Positions 55,829-64,000 of a stretch of DNA of 64,000 nt are shown piece after piece. Source of the DNA: DATAZK01 sp963731205. GTDB lineage: Bacteria > Actinomycetota > Actinomycetes > Frankiales > Frankiaceae. The DNA lies in the NCBI GenBank assembly GCA_963731205.1, contig CAVSUJ010000001.1:992001-1056000 (forward strand), in the 5' to 3' direction. The position numbers were made by a program, and so were the translations under genes. The notes below the pieces were generated by a model that did no database searches, was not told where the DNA came from, and saw nothing but the letters and a program-made list of their open reading frames with translations. Position 1 is the stretch's first letter. Each line of letters opens with the position of its first letter.

Positions 55829-56458
55829 TCAGCCGAACAGCGAAAGGAAAAGCGGTATGAACACGGCGATCGCAATGGCGACGAAAGCCGCGAGCGCAAG
55901 CCGGACCTGACGCGATTCCGGAAGCCAGCTGAGCGCCCCGCCGCCGGGACGGTGCCGCCCGCCGGAGCCGTCATGAAGATCGCCGAGGAAGGAGCCGCCG
56001 CAGACCGAGCACCCGTCCTGCGCGAACGACACGATCTCCCCGCACTTGCAGGACCAGGTCAGTGCCGCGAGACGGCTTGGCTCGCCGTTCGCGTCGAGAG
56101 CGGCACCGAGTCCAGCATCGAGTTCGGCATCCAGTGTGGCCAGGCCGTTGGGATCGGCGCCCGGGTCGGCATCGTGGGAGCCCGTGCGCTGGGTGTAGAT
56201 CCTGGCGTTGTCGCCGGGCTCACCGACGATCTCGGCGTCGACGATGTCGCCGTCGTGTCCGTCGTTCCAGGAGCTGGTTCCGGGCTCGAGCGATGCTTCC
56301 ACCAGCGGAGCGGCAGGCACGTCAGCAGCGTCCACGGTGTGCGGGGCGGGCGTCGTCACCAGCTCGACGGCCGGCCGAAAGTCCTGGTAGCAGAGGGTGC
56401 ACCAAGCCGCGTCGGAGCGCACTTTGGCTCCGCAGCCTGGACAGCGATCGATCTCCAC
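55829..56458 (-). CDS. Double zinc-ribbon protein with C-terminal membrane helix
   Basis: About 209 residues from GTG 56458, though the frame is open to ATG 56539 and the start is uncertain because no ribosome site is clear. An N-terminal zinc ribbon (C-P-G-C-G and C-T-L-C-Y) is followed by an acidic Ala/Gly/Asp-rich linker, a second ribbon (C-K-C-G and C-S-V-C-G-G-S-F), and a hydrophobic helix near the end (LALAAFVAIAIAVFIPLFLS). It is divergent from fadD15. A tail-anchored adaptor is plausible; no enzyme motif is seen. Confidence 0.7.
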   Translation of the reverse strand: MEIDRCPGCGAKVRSDAAWCTLCYQDFRPAVELVTTPAPHTVDAADVPAAPLVEASLEPGTSSWNDGHDGDIVDAEIVGEPGDNARIYTQRTGSHDADPGADPNGLATLDAELDAGLGAALDANGEPSRLAALTWSCKCGEIVSFAQDGCSVCGGSFLGDLHDGSGGRHRPGGGALSWLPESRQVRLALAAFVAIAIAVFIPLFLSLFG

Positions 56459-56637
56459 ACATGCTTGATCGGCCGATCCGGGCGCGATATGAACGCCGGC
56501 CACACCCGTCACCCGACTGCCGAGTGACGACAACCACATGACGGGCCTACTTGCCGGTAGCCTGGATTGTCCGGCCGGCGCTGCAGCTCGCCGTGCCGTT
56601 CGCGAAGCACCGGACGCGTGTCTCGAGGGGAGCTCAC

Positions 56638-58449
56638 GTGCGAGAACTCACCGTGCCGGCCAGGCGAGAGATGCTGGAATCGGTCCACGACGAGGCCAAC
56701 CTGACCGACGCGCTCTTCCGCAACGCTGCGGAGGCCGGCGACGAGGTCGGGATGCGCCGGCGGACCGAAGACGGCTGGGTATCCGTCACCTGGAACCAGT
56801 TCGCCGGCGAGGTCCGTGCTCTGGCCAAGGGCCTCATCGCCAACGGCGTCTCGCCCGGTGACCGGGTGGCGCTGATGAGCAAGACCCGCTACGAGTGGAC
56901 CCTGGCCGACTACGCGATCTGGTGCGCCGGCGCCGTGACGGTGCCGATCTACGAGACGTCCAGCAGCGAGCAGGTCGCGTGGATCCTCGGCGACTCGGGC
57001 TCGGTGGCGATGATCGCCGAATCCGAGGTGCACCACGCGATCGCGAACGAGGTGCGTGACCAGGCTCCGGAGCTGCGCGAGATCTGGCAGATCGACGGCG
57101 GCGGCCTCGACGCCGTCGCCGCGGCCGGCAGCGAGATCCCCGACTCCGAGGTGCAGACGCGCCGCACGGCGCTGCGCGCAGACACGCTGGCCACGATCAT
57201 CTACACCAGCGGCACCACCGGGCGCCCCAAGGGCTGCGAGCTGACCCACGGCAGCTTCGTCTTCGACGTGGCCTCGACCACCAGCGGGCTGGATCGCCTC
57301 TTTGACGTCGAGGGCGCGTCGACCCTGCTCTTCCTGCCCCTGGCACACGTTTTCGCCCGGCTCATCCAGGTGGGCTGCGTGGCCAAGCGCGTCGTCCTCG
57401 GCCACACGGCCGACATCAAGAACCTGCTGCCCGACCTGGCCGTCTTCCAGCCGACCTTCGTCCTTGCGGTGCCCCGCATCTTTGAAAAGATCTTCAACGG
57501 CGCGCAGACGAAGGCGCACTCCGAAAGCCCGATCAAGGGCCGCATCTTCGACCAGGCCGAGCAGGTCGCCATCAAGTACAGCCAGGCGCTGCAGTCAGGT
57601 CGCATCCCGCCGCTGCTGAAGGCACAGCACACGCTCTTCGATCGGCTGGTCTACTCCAAGATCACCGCACTACTCGGTGGCAACGTCACGTACGCGGTCA
57701 GCGGCGGCGGACCGCTCGGAGCCCGCCTCGGCCACTTCTTCCGCGGCATCGGCGTCACCGTCTGCGAGGGCTACGGCCTCACCGAGTCCGCCGGCGGCGC
57801 CTGCGTCAACCTGCCCCACGCCATCCGTATCGGATCGGTGGGACGACCGATCCCGGGAACGACGATCAGGATCGCGGAGGACGGCGAGGTGCTGATCCGC
57901 GGACCGCACATCCTGCGCGGCTACTGGCGTAACGAGACGGCGACCAAGGAGGCCATCGACGAGGACGGCTTCCTGCACACCGGAGACATCGGCGAACTGG
58001 ACGCCGACGGCTACCTGTCGATCACCGGACGCAAGAAGGAGCTCATCGTCACCGCCGGCGGCAAGAACGTCGCCCCGGCGGTGCTCGAGGACCGGCTGCG
58101 GGCCCATGCGCTGATCAGCCAGTGCGTGGTCGTCGGCGACGCCAAGCCCTTCATCGCCTGCCTCATCACGCTCGACGCCGATGCGATCCCGGCGTTCCTG
58201 AAGGCCAACAACAAGCCGCTCGACACCCCGATCGCCGACCTCACCGAGGATCCCGACATGCTCGCCGCCATCCAGGGTGCCGTCGACGATGCCAACCTCG
58301 CCGTGAGCAAGGCGGAGGCGATCCGCAAGTTCGTGATCCTGCCGGTCGATTTCACCGAGGAGGGCGGCGAGCTCACCCCGTCGCTCAAGCTCAAGCGCAC
58401 CGTGGTGATGAAGGAATTCTCCAGCGAGGTCGAGGCGCTCTACCACTGA
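56638..58449 (+). CDS. fadD15: Long-chain fatty-acid--CoA ligase (FadD15-like)
   Basis: A 603-residue AMP-forming acyl-CoA synthetase. The phosphate-binding loop is Y-T-S-G-T-T-G-R-P-K-G (about residue 188). Also seen are the acyl motif G-Y-G-L-T-E-S-A-G-G (about 377), L-H-T-G-D-I-G-E-L (about 447) and G-R-K-K-E-L-I-V-T-A-G-G-K-N (about 463). GTG 56638 follows GAGGGGAG and gives the MRELTVPA-type start known from FadD15. It activates fatty acids for lipid synthesis. By memory the M. tuberculosis order (SRPBCC, hypothetical, fadD15, pimB) is the same. Confidence 0.92.
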   Translation: MRELTVPARREMLESVHDEANLTDALFRNAAEAGDEVGMRRRTEDGWVSVTWNQFAGEVRALAKGLIANGVSPGDRVALMSKTRYEWTLADYAIWCAGAVTVPIYETSSSEQVAWILGDSGSVAMIAESEVHHAIANEVRDQAPELREIWQIDGGGLDAVAAAGSEIPDSEVQTRRTALRADTLATIIYTSGTTGRPKGCELTHGSFVFDVASTTSGLDRLFDVEGASTLLFLPLAHVFARLIQVGCVAKRVVLGHTADIKNLLPDLAVFQPTFVLAVPRIFEKIFNGAQTKAHSESPIKGRIFDQAEQVAIKYSQALQSGRIPPLLKAQHTLFDRLVYSKITALLGGNVTYAVSGGGPLGARLGHFFRGIGVTVCEGYGLTESAGGACVNLPHAIRIGSVGRPIPGTTIRIAEDGEVLIRGPHILRGYWRNETATKEAIDEDGFLHTGDIGELDADGYLSITGRKKELIVTAGGKNVAPAVLEDRLRAHALISQCVVVGDAKPFIACLITLDADAIPAFLKANNKPLDTPIADLTEDPDMLAAIQGAVDDANLAVSKAEAIRKFVILPVDFTEEGGELTPSLKLKRTVVMKEFSSEVEALYH

Positions 58450-58479
58450 TCACAGCTGACCCGATCTGACCGAGGCTGC

Positions 58480-59610
58480 TCACCCTTCGGGCTGAAGCAG
58501 CCGCTGCAGCCGGGCGGCGAGCGTGGGCCACCGCCATTCCCGCGACACCCACTCCCTGCCGGCGTTGCCCATCGCGGTGCGCCTGGCGTCGTCCTCGAGC
58601 AGCACGCTGACGCGGTCGGCGACCTCGGCGACCCGGCGGCCGTCGACGACGTGGCCCGTCACCCCTTCCAGCACGGCGTCGGGCGCTCCCCCGCTGTCGC
58701 CGGCGACGACCGGAAGCCCGCAGGCGTTGGCTTCCAGGTAGACGATGCCGAGGCCTTCGACCTCAAGACCACGCAACCGGCTTCGGCACGGCATCGCAAA
58801 GACGTGACCGGCCGCGTAGTGGGCGGGCAACTCGGCGAAGGACACCGACCCGCTGAAGACGACGTCGCGCTCATGACCCCCCTCGCGCACCATGGCTTCG
58901 AGCTGCTTGCGGTGCGGCCCTTCCCCGACGATCAGCAGCGCCGCGTCAGGAACCCGGCGCCGGATCTCGGGCAGCGCGCGGATCAGCACATCCTGACCCT
59001 TGCGGGCGACCAGCCGGCTGACACAGACCACCACGCGCCGGCCGGAGAGGCCGTAGCGACTGCGGATCGCGGCCCCGTCGGCCTCCGGTGAGAACGCGAC
59101 GGTGTCGACCCCGCTCGGCAGCCGCTCGAAGTGCGTCTCGGGGCCGCAGGCCGCGCGGAGGCGCTGCAGCGTGTAGTCACCGAGGTAGGTCACGATGTCG
59201 CACTCGCGCCCGATGCGCGCAAGCAATTGGCGGGCGGCCGGCAGCTTTGCCCATCCGACCTCATGGCCATGCGTGCTCGCGACGAACCGGCCGATTCCGG
59301 GATCGCGCCGCAGCGGCCCGGCGAGCAGACCCAGCGGCGCCGCCGCTCCGAACCAGACCGAGTCGCACGCGTACTCGGTAATGATCGCCCGCGCCCGCCG
59401 CAAGGCGCCGGGAGTAGGCACCATCAGTGAGGTGGGGTGACGCACGACGGGGAACGCCTGCGCCCTGTCGAACGCCGCGTCGCCGGCATAGCGGGAGGCG
59501 TAGACCACCAGCTGCTCGGGTGGCAGCTGAGTAGCCAGGCTGTGCACGAACGACTGGATGCCACCCACCCGCGGCGGAAAGTCATTGGTGATGACGAGGG
59601 TGCGGCTCAC
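58480..59610 (-). CDS. pimB: PimB'-type alpha-mannosyltransferase (GT4)
   Basis: A 376-residue GT-B glycosyltransferase. The N-terminus V-I-T-N-D-F-P-P-R-V-G-G-I-Q-S-F and the C-terminal donor site G-L-E-V-E-G-L-G-I-V-Y-L-E-A (E-x7-E) match PimB', which adds the second mannose to phosphatidylinositol mannoside. I use GTG 59610; the frame is open to 59691 but without conserved sequence. It acts at the inner membrane. It converges with fadD15 at 30 bp, as in mycobacteria by memory. Confidence 0.87.
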   Translation of the reverse strand: MSRTLVITNDFPPRVGGIQSFVHSLATQLPPEQLVVYASRYAGDAAFDRAQAFPVVRHPTSLMVPTPGALRRARAIITEYACDSVWFGAAAPLGLLAGPLRRDPGIGRFVASTHGHEVGWAKLPAARQLLARIGRECDIVTYLGDYTLQRLRAACGPETHFERLPSGVDTVAFSPEADGAAIRSRYGLSGRRVVVCVSRLVARKGQDVLIRALPEIRRRVPDAALLIVGEGPHRKQLEAMVREGGHERDVVFSGSVSFAELPAHYAAGHVFAMPCRSRLRGLEVEGLGIVYLEANACGLPVVAGDSGGAPDAVLEGVTGHVVDGRRVAEVADRVSVLLEDDARRTAMGNAGREWVSREWRWPTLAARLQRLLQPEG

Positions 59611-59663
59611 CCCGCTCGCCCGGCCACGCTGCGGATCGTACGAGAGCCGGGCCGTACCGCGGA

Positions 59664-59930
59664 TCAGCCGGCACGTGGCCGCCGCGACCATCGAGTGGCC
59701 GTCCCGCGCTCGGATCCCGGAGCCGGCCGCTCGCGCGGATCACCCACCGGGATCTCGGCAGGCATCAGGCGCAGCGGGGGAACCAGGCCGGAGCCGGCGA
59801 GCACGGCGACGGCCGTCTGCTCGTCTGCATCGAGATCGACATTTCCCGCATGAGTACCGAGCACGACACTCACCACGCAATCGCCGCACTCGGTCGGGCG
59901 ACCGATGCACGTGGAGCAATCGATGATCAT
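59664..59930 (-). CDS. Small Cys-rich conserved hypothetical protein
   Basis: An 88-residue protein. ATG 59930 is preceded by GAGGAGGT. The start reads MIIDCSTCIGRPTECGDCVV, with four cysteines in two C-x2-C pairs that probably bind a metal. An acidic L-D-A-D-E-Q segment and a Pro-rich tail follow. Similar small proteins occur near pimB in other actinobacteria by memory. It lies 53 bp upstream of pimB on the same strand. Function unknown. Confidence 0.65.
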   Translation of the reverse strand: MIIDCSTCIGRPTECGDCVVSVVLGTHAGNVDLDADEQTAVAVLAGSGLVPPLRLMPAEIPVGDPRERPAPGSERGTATRWSRRPRAG

Positions 59931-60002
59931 GAACCCACCTCCTCGGGCCCGGCGTCCTACCGGGACGGCGCGAACGCTAGGAGAGGGGTCCGACAAAACC
60001 GG

Positions 60003-61346
60003 TCAGCCGCGGTCGAGGCGGCCGAGCAGGGCGCCGGATGGCAATGCTTCCGCGCCGGTCCGGCGGACCGCCTCCACCACCTCGCGGTCGTTCGTCACGA
60101 CCACCACCGGCCGCCCTTCCGGTTCGGCGGAGGTCAGCCGCACGATCAGCTGATCGGCCAGCTCGCCGAGGGCGCTGTAGAGAACTCGCACGCCTCGGGG
60201 AGCAGCGGCGGCCACCGGCCGCGCCGACGCAGCAGTGGCGTCGAAGACACACGTCAGTTCGGCGCCTGACGAGCGTGCGGCCAGCGCGCCGAGCCCGCTG
60301 AGCAAGCGGCTGCGCTGGTCCTCCAGGGCCAGGGAGGCGTAGCCGAGCTTGGTGACGTTGTAGCCGTCCACGATCAGATGGATGCCCGGGACGGCGAGGA
60401 TCTCATCGACCAGCGCCGGATCGTCGCCCGCGCGCCCGCGCCGTAACGCGGCGAGCGTCGCCCCGAGTCCGGAAGCCTCCCCCTGTGTCTCGCCTTCCGC
60501 GACCAGGTCGACAGGTCGTACGACGGCAGCGGGCAGGTCCAGCTCGCGGCGCAGCCCCGCGGCGCCGGCCGTCACGGTGTCGAGCAGCACGCGCAGCCGC
60601 GCGGCTTGCGCGTCGCGCTCGGACCGCGTGCCCCGGCGAGCGGCGGCCGCGCTGGCCTCGGCGTCGCGTAGCCGTCCGCGCAGTCTGCGCACCTCGGCCG
60701 ACAGCTCGCGCTCCGTCGCCTCACGTTGCGCCTCGGCATCGGCCACCCGCGCCTGCGCCGCCTCCAGCGTCTGGCCCGCACGCCGTGCCGCCGATTCCGA
60801 CCGGCCGAGCGTCCGGCGAAGCTCGTCCAGCTCGCGGCGCAACGCCGCCACTTCCTCGCGCAGCCGGGCGGTTTCTTCACGCGCAGCCGCCCGGGCGGCC
60901 TCCCGCTTCTCATGACGCCGATCGGCCGTCTCATGATCTTTGGCGCCTGCGGACCGGGGTGGGCGCACCGCCTGCACCCGCGCCCGCCAGTCGGGCGCGT
61001 CGAGCACGTACGCGACCGCCGCGACATCCGCGGCTGGAACAGCGGGCACCTCCGTGCCTGCTTCCACAGCGGAGACCAGGTCAGGAAGTCCTTCACGAAC
61101 CCGGGCCTGGACTGCGGCGCGAAACGCCGGATCACTTTCCAGCGCGGCGCCGATCGTGGGCGCGCCCAGCCGGCTGCGCTTGGCGGGCGTGAAGCGCCGG
61201 ATGGCGCGCAGCGACGCCGGGACGTCGTCCTCCTCCATCGCCGCCAAGGTCTCGTCGGCCAGGGCGATGACGCGGGTGCGGACGCTCGGGGGCAGCTCTC
61301 CCGGTGAATCGATCCCAGGTGTCGTCGGGAATGGATCCGGGCTCAC
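60003..61346 (-). CDS. NYN-domain (YacP-like) RNA-binding protein
   Basis: A 447-residue protein. The N-terminal domain (about 1-135) contains I-R-R-F-T-P-A-K-R, a long charged coiled coil follows (about 150-270, rich in R-E-E-x-A-x-L-R), and a PIN-like NYN nuclease domain ends it: I-V-D-G-Y-N-V-T-K-L-G-Y at about 330, C-V-F-D-A-T and V-V-V-T-N-D-R-E-V-V. Acidic residues expected at the active site are present. GTG 61346 overlaps the upstream zinc-ribbon stop (GTGA). It is likely a ribosome- or RNA-linked nuclease; its target is unknown. Confidence 0.82.
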   Translation of the reverse strand: MSPDPFPTTPGIDSPGELPPSVRTRVIALADETLAAMEEDDVPASLRAIRRFTPAKRSRLGAPTIGAALESDPAFRAAVQARVREGLPDLVSAVEAGTEVPAVPAADVAAVAYVLDAPDWRARVQAVRPPRSAGAKDHETADRRHEKREAARAAAREETARLREEVAALRRELDELRRTLGRSESAARRAGQTLEAAQARVADAEAQREATERELSAEVRRLRGRLRDAEASAAAARRGTRSERDAQAARLRVLLDTVTAGAAGLRRELDLPAAVVRPVDLVAEGETQGEASGLGATLAALRRGRAGDDPALVDEILAVPGIHLIVDGYNVTKLGYASLALEDQRSRLLSGLGALAARSSGAELTCVFDATAASARPVAAAAPRGVRVLYSALGELADQLIVRLTSAEPEGRPVVVVTNDREVVEAVRRTGAEALPSGALLGRLDRG

Positions 61347-61630
61347 GACTCGCCGTCGGACACCGCAGCCGACGGATCCGCGGTGGCCGACTGCTCCGGG
61401 TGATCCGGGCGAGGTTCGAGCACGACACTGTCGACGGCGGCGCACCAGCGGCAGGTGACCCGCTCGATCGTCTCCGAGAGCACCTCGCGCTCCTGGACCT
61501 CCTGGTCGCCGGCGAGGCTGACGTGCACGAACTCGCGCGTCCGCAGCGTGCGGAGCACGTCGAAGCGGGTGAGGTTGCCACACGCACCACACCGCCAGCG
61601 GTTCTCGGGACCGGGCTGCGCAACGGGCAC
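61343..61630 (-). CDS. Small zinc-ribbon protein
   Basis: A 95-residue protein starting at GTG 61630, with GAGGAG 7 nt upstream. It has W-R-C-G-A-C-G-N-L-T at residues about 12-21 and T-C-R-W-C-A at about 54-59, i.e. two C-x2-C pairs, then an acidic/Pro tail. It overlaps the NYN gene by 4 bp and is probably its partner in RNA metabolism. No other domain is visible. Family unknown to me. Confidence 0.72.
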   Translation of the reverse strand: MPVAQPGPENRWRCGACGNLTRFDVLRTLRTREFVHVSLAGDQEVQEREVLSETIERVTCRWCAAVDSVVLEPRPDHPEQSATADPSAAVSDGES

Positions 61631-61880
61631 GGCAGACTCCTCGCAGATCAGGTTTCGGGCAGGCAACAAGCTGCTGACACCGAGCGTAAGTCCGTGAGCG
61701 CAGCGCGATCGTCCGCGCGCGTCACCTTCTCCTGCCATCCCGGTTATAGAGCACAAAACGCCTCATCCTGCGCGGCCGCGGACCTGCCGCGTTGCACACT
61801 TGAGGAGCAACGACTCACGTCCCGGATCCGCTCAACCCATCCCCAGCCCCCTGACGGCCCGCTCGGAAAGGCGGCACGAG

Positions 61881-63686
61881 GTGAGCCCGACGCGCTGGGT
61901 CCCCGCTGCCGCGAGGGGGATCCGTGCGGCGCCGGGATCCGACCGCGGTTCGACCTATCGCGCCGACGACCCCGGCTTGGTACGCGCATTCGCCGTACTG
62001 CGGGTGCTGGTCGGGCTGACGATATGCATCGGGGCGCTGTTCGTCGCCGCCCACAAACCCGACACCCGGCTGTGGCTGCTGCTCGTGTCGGCGGCGTGGC
62101 TGCCGCTCTCGATCGTGTTGCTCATCGCCAATTTCCGAACCCGCAGCCGAACGGTGCTGCTCATCGGCGCCGCCAGCGATCTGATCATGCTGGCGACCGC
62201 CCAGGCCCTGCTCCATCAGGGCATCAGCTTCACGTCCTGCTACCCGATCATCGCCGCGTTCGCTGCTTATACCTGCCCGGAAGTGCCCATCTGGCTGCTC
62301 GGTGGTTTTACGCTCGCGCTGAGCCTGTCGGTGCAATCGCAACTGCCGCGCGGACAGCGGTTCACCGCGGCGCACTTCGGGCTGTTCGCAGCGCTCGTGA
62401 TCGGCGTCCTGCTGATCGTCGAACGCGCGACCACCCGCTCCCGAGGGGCCGAGGAGCGCTTCGTCCAAGCCAAGACCCGGGCCGACGCGGTGCTCGACGC
62501 CGTCGGAAGCGCGGTCGTCGTCACCGACTCCAGCAGCCGCGTCCTCACGGCCAATCCGGCGGCGGACCGGGTGCTCGGCAGTGCCCATCCGCTTCAGGGG
62601 CAGCTGTGCAGCCAAGCTCTGCAACTGCACGTCGGAGAACGCCGGCTGGATTGCCGTGAAGGATGTCAGTTGCTGGCGCTCAGCTCGAGCAACGCCGACC
62701 TGCCGCCTCTGGTGGACGACGCGAGCGACACCGATCACGACTACGAGGCGTGGCGCCCCGGCCGGGACGGTGAACGCCAGCCGCTGCTGGTGAGCGTCAG
62801 CCCGCTGCCGGCCGCCGACGGACCCGATGTCGAGGTCGTGCACAGCATCCGAGACATCAGCCGCCTCAAGCAGGCTGACGAGGCCAAGACGCTCTTCCTG
62901 GCCACCGCGTCACACGAACTGAAGACCCCGCTGACCGTGATCAACGGATTCGCGAAGACCCTGACCACCCGCAGCCTGCCGCCGGACAAGCAGCGCGAGG
63001 CACTCGCTTCGATCCGGCGGCGCGGTGAGGAACTCGCCCGCGTGGTCGACCGGCTGCTGCTCTCGAGCCGTATCGAGGCCGGACGCGCCGAAGTGTCCCG
63101 CAGCGAGGTCGACCTGATCCCGCTGGTCTACGAGCGCGCCGCAGAACTCGGCGAGGCCACCGATCGCCAGTTCGAGGTCGACCTTCCCGATGACCTGCCG
63201 TCGGTCCTCGGCGACCCGTCGGCGGTGACGACCGTCGTCGACCATCTGCTCGACAACGCTGTCAAGTACTCCCCGGGCGGTGAACCGGTCGTGGTGCGCG
63301 CCCACCGCGACGGCGGGGTCGCCGTGGTGCTCGAGATCAGCGATGCGGGGGTCGGCATGGACCCCGAGACCGTCAAGCACTGCTTCGAGAAATTCTGGCA
63401 GGCCGACGCGAGCGGCACCCGGCGGTTCGGGGGCACCGGGATCGGGCTCTACATCGTCCGCAGCCTGACCGAAGCCATGGGCGGAACTGTCACCGTCCGG
63501 AGCAGGCCCGGCGAGGGAACCACGTTTGCCCTGCGTCTGCTGGCCGCCGACGCAGGACCGACGATCCCGACGCCAGCCGCACCCACATCAGCCGACGCCG
63601 CTCGGGCCCAGGGGCGCCGAAGGGGTCGTCTCCCCCGGCTCGGACGGGGCGCGGAATCAGGCTCGGAACCGGTCAGTCGCGACTGA
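61881..63686 (+). CDS. PAS sensor histidine kinase
   Basis: A 601-residue membrane kinase. Five or six hydrophobic segments (about 30-180) form the sensor, then a PAS-like domain (about 205-330, with D-A-V-G-S-A-V-V-V-T-D), the HisKA box A-S-H-E-L-K-T-P-L-T-V-I (His about residue 345), N box L-L-D-N-A-V-K-Y, G1 I-S-D-A-G-V-G-M and G2 G-T-G-I-G-L-Y-I. GTG 61881 is used; AAAGGCGG lies about 12 nt upstream. There is no adjacent response regulator gene. Its last 14 bp overlap the HIT gene on the other strand. Confidence 0.88.
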   Translation: MSPTRWVPAAARGIRAAPGSDRGSTYRADDPGLVRAFAVLRVLVGLTICIGALFVAAHKPDTRLWLLLVSAAWLPLSIVLLIANFRTRSRTVLLIGAASDLIMLATAQALLHQGISFTSCYPIIAAFAAYTCPEVPIWLLGGFTLALSLSVQSQLPRGQRFTAAHFGLFAALVIGVLLIVERATTRSRGAEERFVQAKTRADAVLDAVGSAVVVTDSSSRVLTANPAADRVLGSAHPLQGQLCSQALQLHVGERRLDCREGCQLLALSSSNADLPPLVDDASDTDHDYEAWRPGRDGERQPLLVSVSPLPAADGPDVEVVHSIRDISRLKQADEAKTLFLATASHELKTPLTVINGFAKTLTTRSLPPDKQREALASIRRRGEELARVVDRLLLSSRIEAGRAEVSRSEVDLIPLVYERAAELGEATDRQFEVDLPDDLPSVLGDPSAVTTVVDHLLDNAVKYSPGGEPVVVRAHRDGGVAVVLEISDAGVGMDPETVKHCFEKFWQADASGTRRFGGTGIGLYIVRSLTEAMGGTVTVRSRPGEGTTFALRLLAADAGPTIPTPAAPTSADAARAQGRRRGRLPRLGRGAESGSEPVSRD

Positions 63687-64000
63687 TCGCGGACGAGATC
63701 GCCCGCGAGATCGAGCTCGCCACCTCGTCCATGGCAGCGGGATCCGAGTTCGTGTCGGCCTTGGAGAAATCCAGCTGCGACTCGCTGTTGATCGGGATCA
63801 GGTGGACGTGCACGTGGGGAACTTCGAGCCCGACAAGCATCGCGGCCACCTTGCCGGGGTGAAAGACCTCGTCGATCGCCTTCCCCACCGTCGCGCACGC
63901 CGCCCATAGCGCGTTGCGCTCCTGCGCGGTCAGCTCCAGCCAGTCGTCGACCTCGCGCCGGGTGACGACGAGCGTGTGTCCCGGTGTCACAGGTGCAATC
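63673..64000 (-). CDS. HIT-family nucleotide hydrolase, N-terminus beyond the window
   Basis: The visible 109 codons run off the right edge; the frame remains open (I-A-P-V-T-P-G-H-T-L-V-V). The histidine triad H-V-H-V-H-L-I-P-I is intact, so hydrolysis or transfer of nucleotide phosphate esters is likely. P-G-H-T-L-V-V and the following R-R-E-V-D-D-W are typical family patterns. It converges with the sensor kinase, overlapping by 14 bp. Confidence 0.9.
   Translation of the reverse strand, partial: IAPVTPGHTLVVTRREVDDWLELTAQERNALWAACATVGKAIDEVFHPGKVAAMLVGLEVPHVHVHLIPINSESQLDFSKADTNSDPAAMDEVASSISRAISSAISRD

Noticed and set aside
1..64000. CRISPR arrays, insertion sequences, prophage, toxin-antitoxin or restriction systems
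   Set aside because: No regularly spaced repeats, transposase or integrase motifs, phage structural genes or methyltransferase motifs were found on either strand.

Overview
The window is GC-rich, densely packed chromosomal DNA from an actinobacterium (Actinomycetota). GTG starts are common, many stop and start codons overlap (ATGA or GTGA), and several genes have a TANNNT box only 6-7 nt before the start codon. Gene content is typical of the phylum: a PASTA-type Ser/Thr kinase with an Rv2175c-type partner, class II DAHP synthase, RNase AS, PimB'-type mannosyltransferase, FadD15-type acyl-CoA ligase, an ArsA-like ATPase and a TB16.3-like SRPBCC protein. The genus cannot be fixed from the sequence. 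I see no insertion sequence, prophage, CRISPR array, tRNA or rRNA.

Region 1 (1-4.6 kb) is assimilatory sulfate reduction. A ferredoxin-type sulfite/nitrite reductase with a small zinc-ribbon protein reads leftward. A cysteine leader peptide with a downstream hairpin, then APS reductase (cysH), then a CbiX-type chelatase for siroheme, read rightward. A DUF6504 gene runs off the left edge.

Region 2 (4.6-30 kb) holds a carotenoid pathway split over four loci: crtA-like, GNAT, crtO-like, cruF, cruG-like and crtD-like (4.6-11 kb); a prenyl diphosphate synthase (14.2 kb); crtI (18.8 kb); and crtB facing crtYc/crtYd tail to tail (28.3-29.9 kb). Together they predict a monocyclic, C4-keto, C1'-hydroxy, probably glycosylated carotenoid, close in logic to deinoxanthin. 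Between these loci lie metF, a PP2C-output response regulator with an apparent frameshift, a CHASE3 histidine kinase and an Rcp1-like regulator, a GGDEF-EAL protein with a degenerate EAL domain, a secreted subtilase with ten W-A-G-S-S repeats, and a MoxR/DUF58/VWA operon whose last gene is crtB.

Region 3 (30-45 kb) carries signalling and central metabolism: the 2-hydroxyacid dehydrogenase / Rv2175c-like / thiE / crtYc / crtYd operon, a PASTA kinase, endonuclease IV, a DUF5667 protein, a short-chain dehydrogenase, a secreted esterase, threonine aldolase, class II DAHP synthase, a lipoprotein, a phosphofructokinase with PPi-type residues, a secreted lytic transglycosylase and RNase AS.

Region 4 (45-64 kb) carries a 1205-residue zinc-ribbon/cyclase/ATPase regulator, then lipid and envelope genes (plsC, fadD15, pimB), a TIGR00300 ornithine-cyclodeaminase-like protein, ROK glucokinase, an ArsA-like ATPase, a NYN-domain protein, a PAS histidine kinase and, at the right edge, a HIT protein. 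Much of regions 3 and 4 recalls, from memory, the Mycobacterium tuberculosis Rv2172c-Rv2188c neighbourhood, here interleaved with carotenoid genes.
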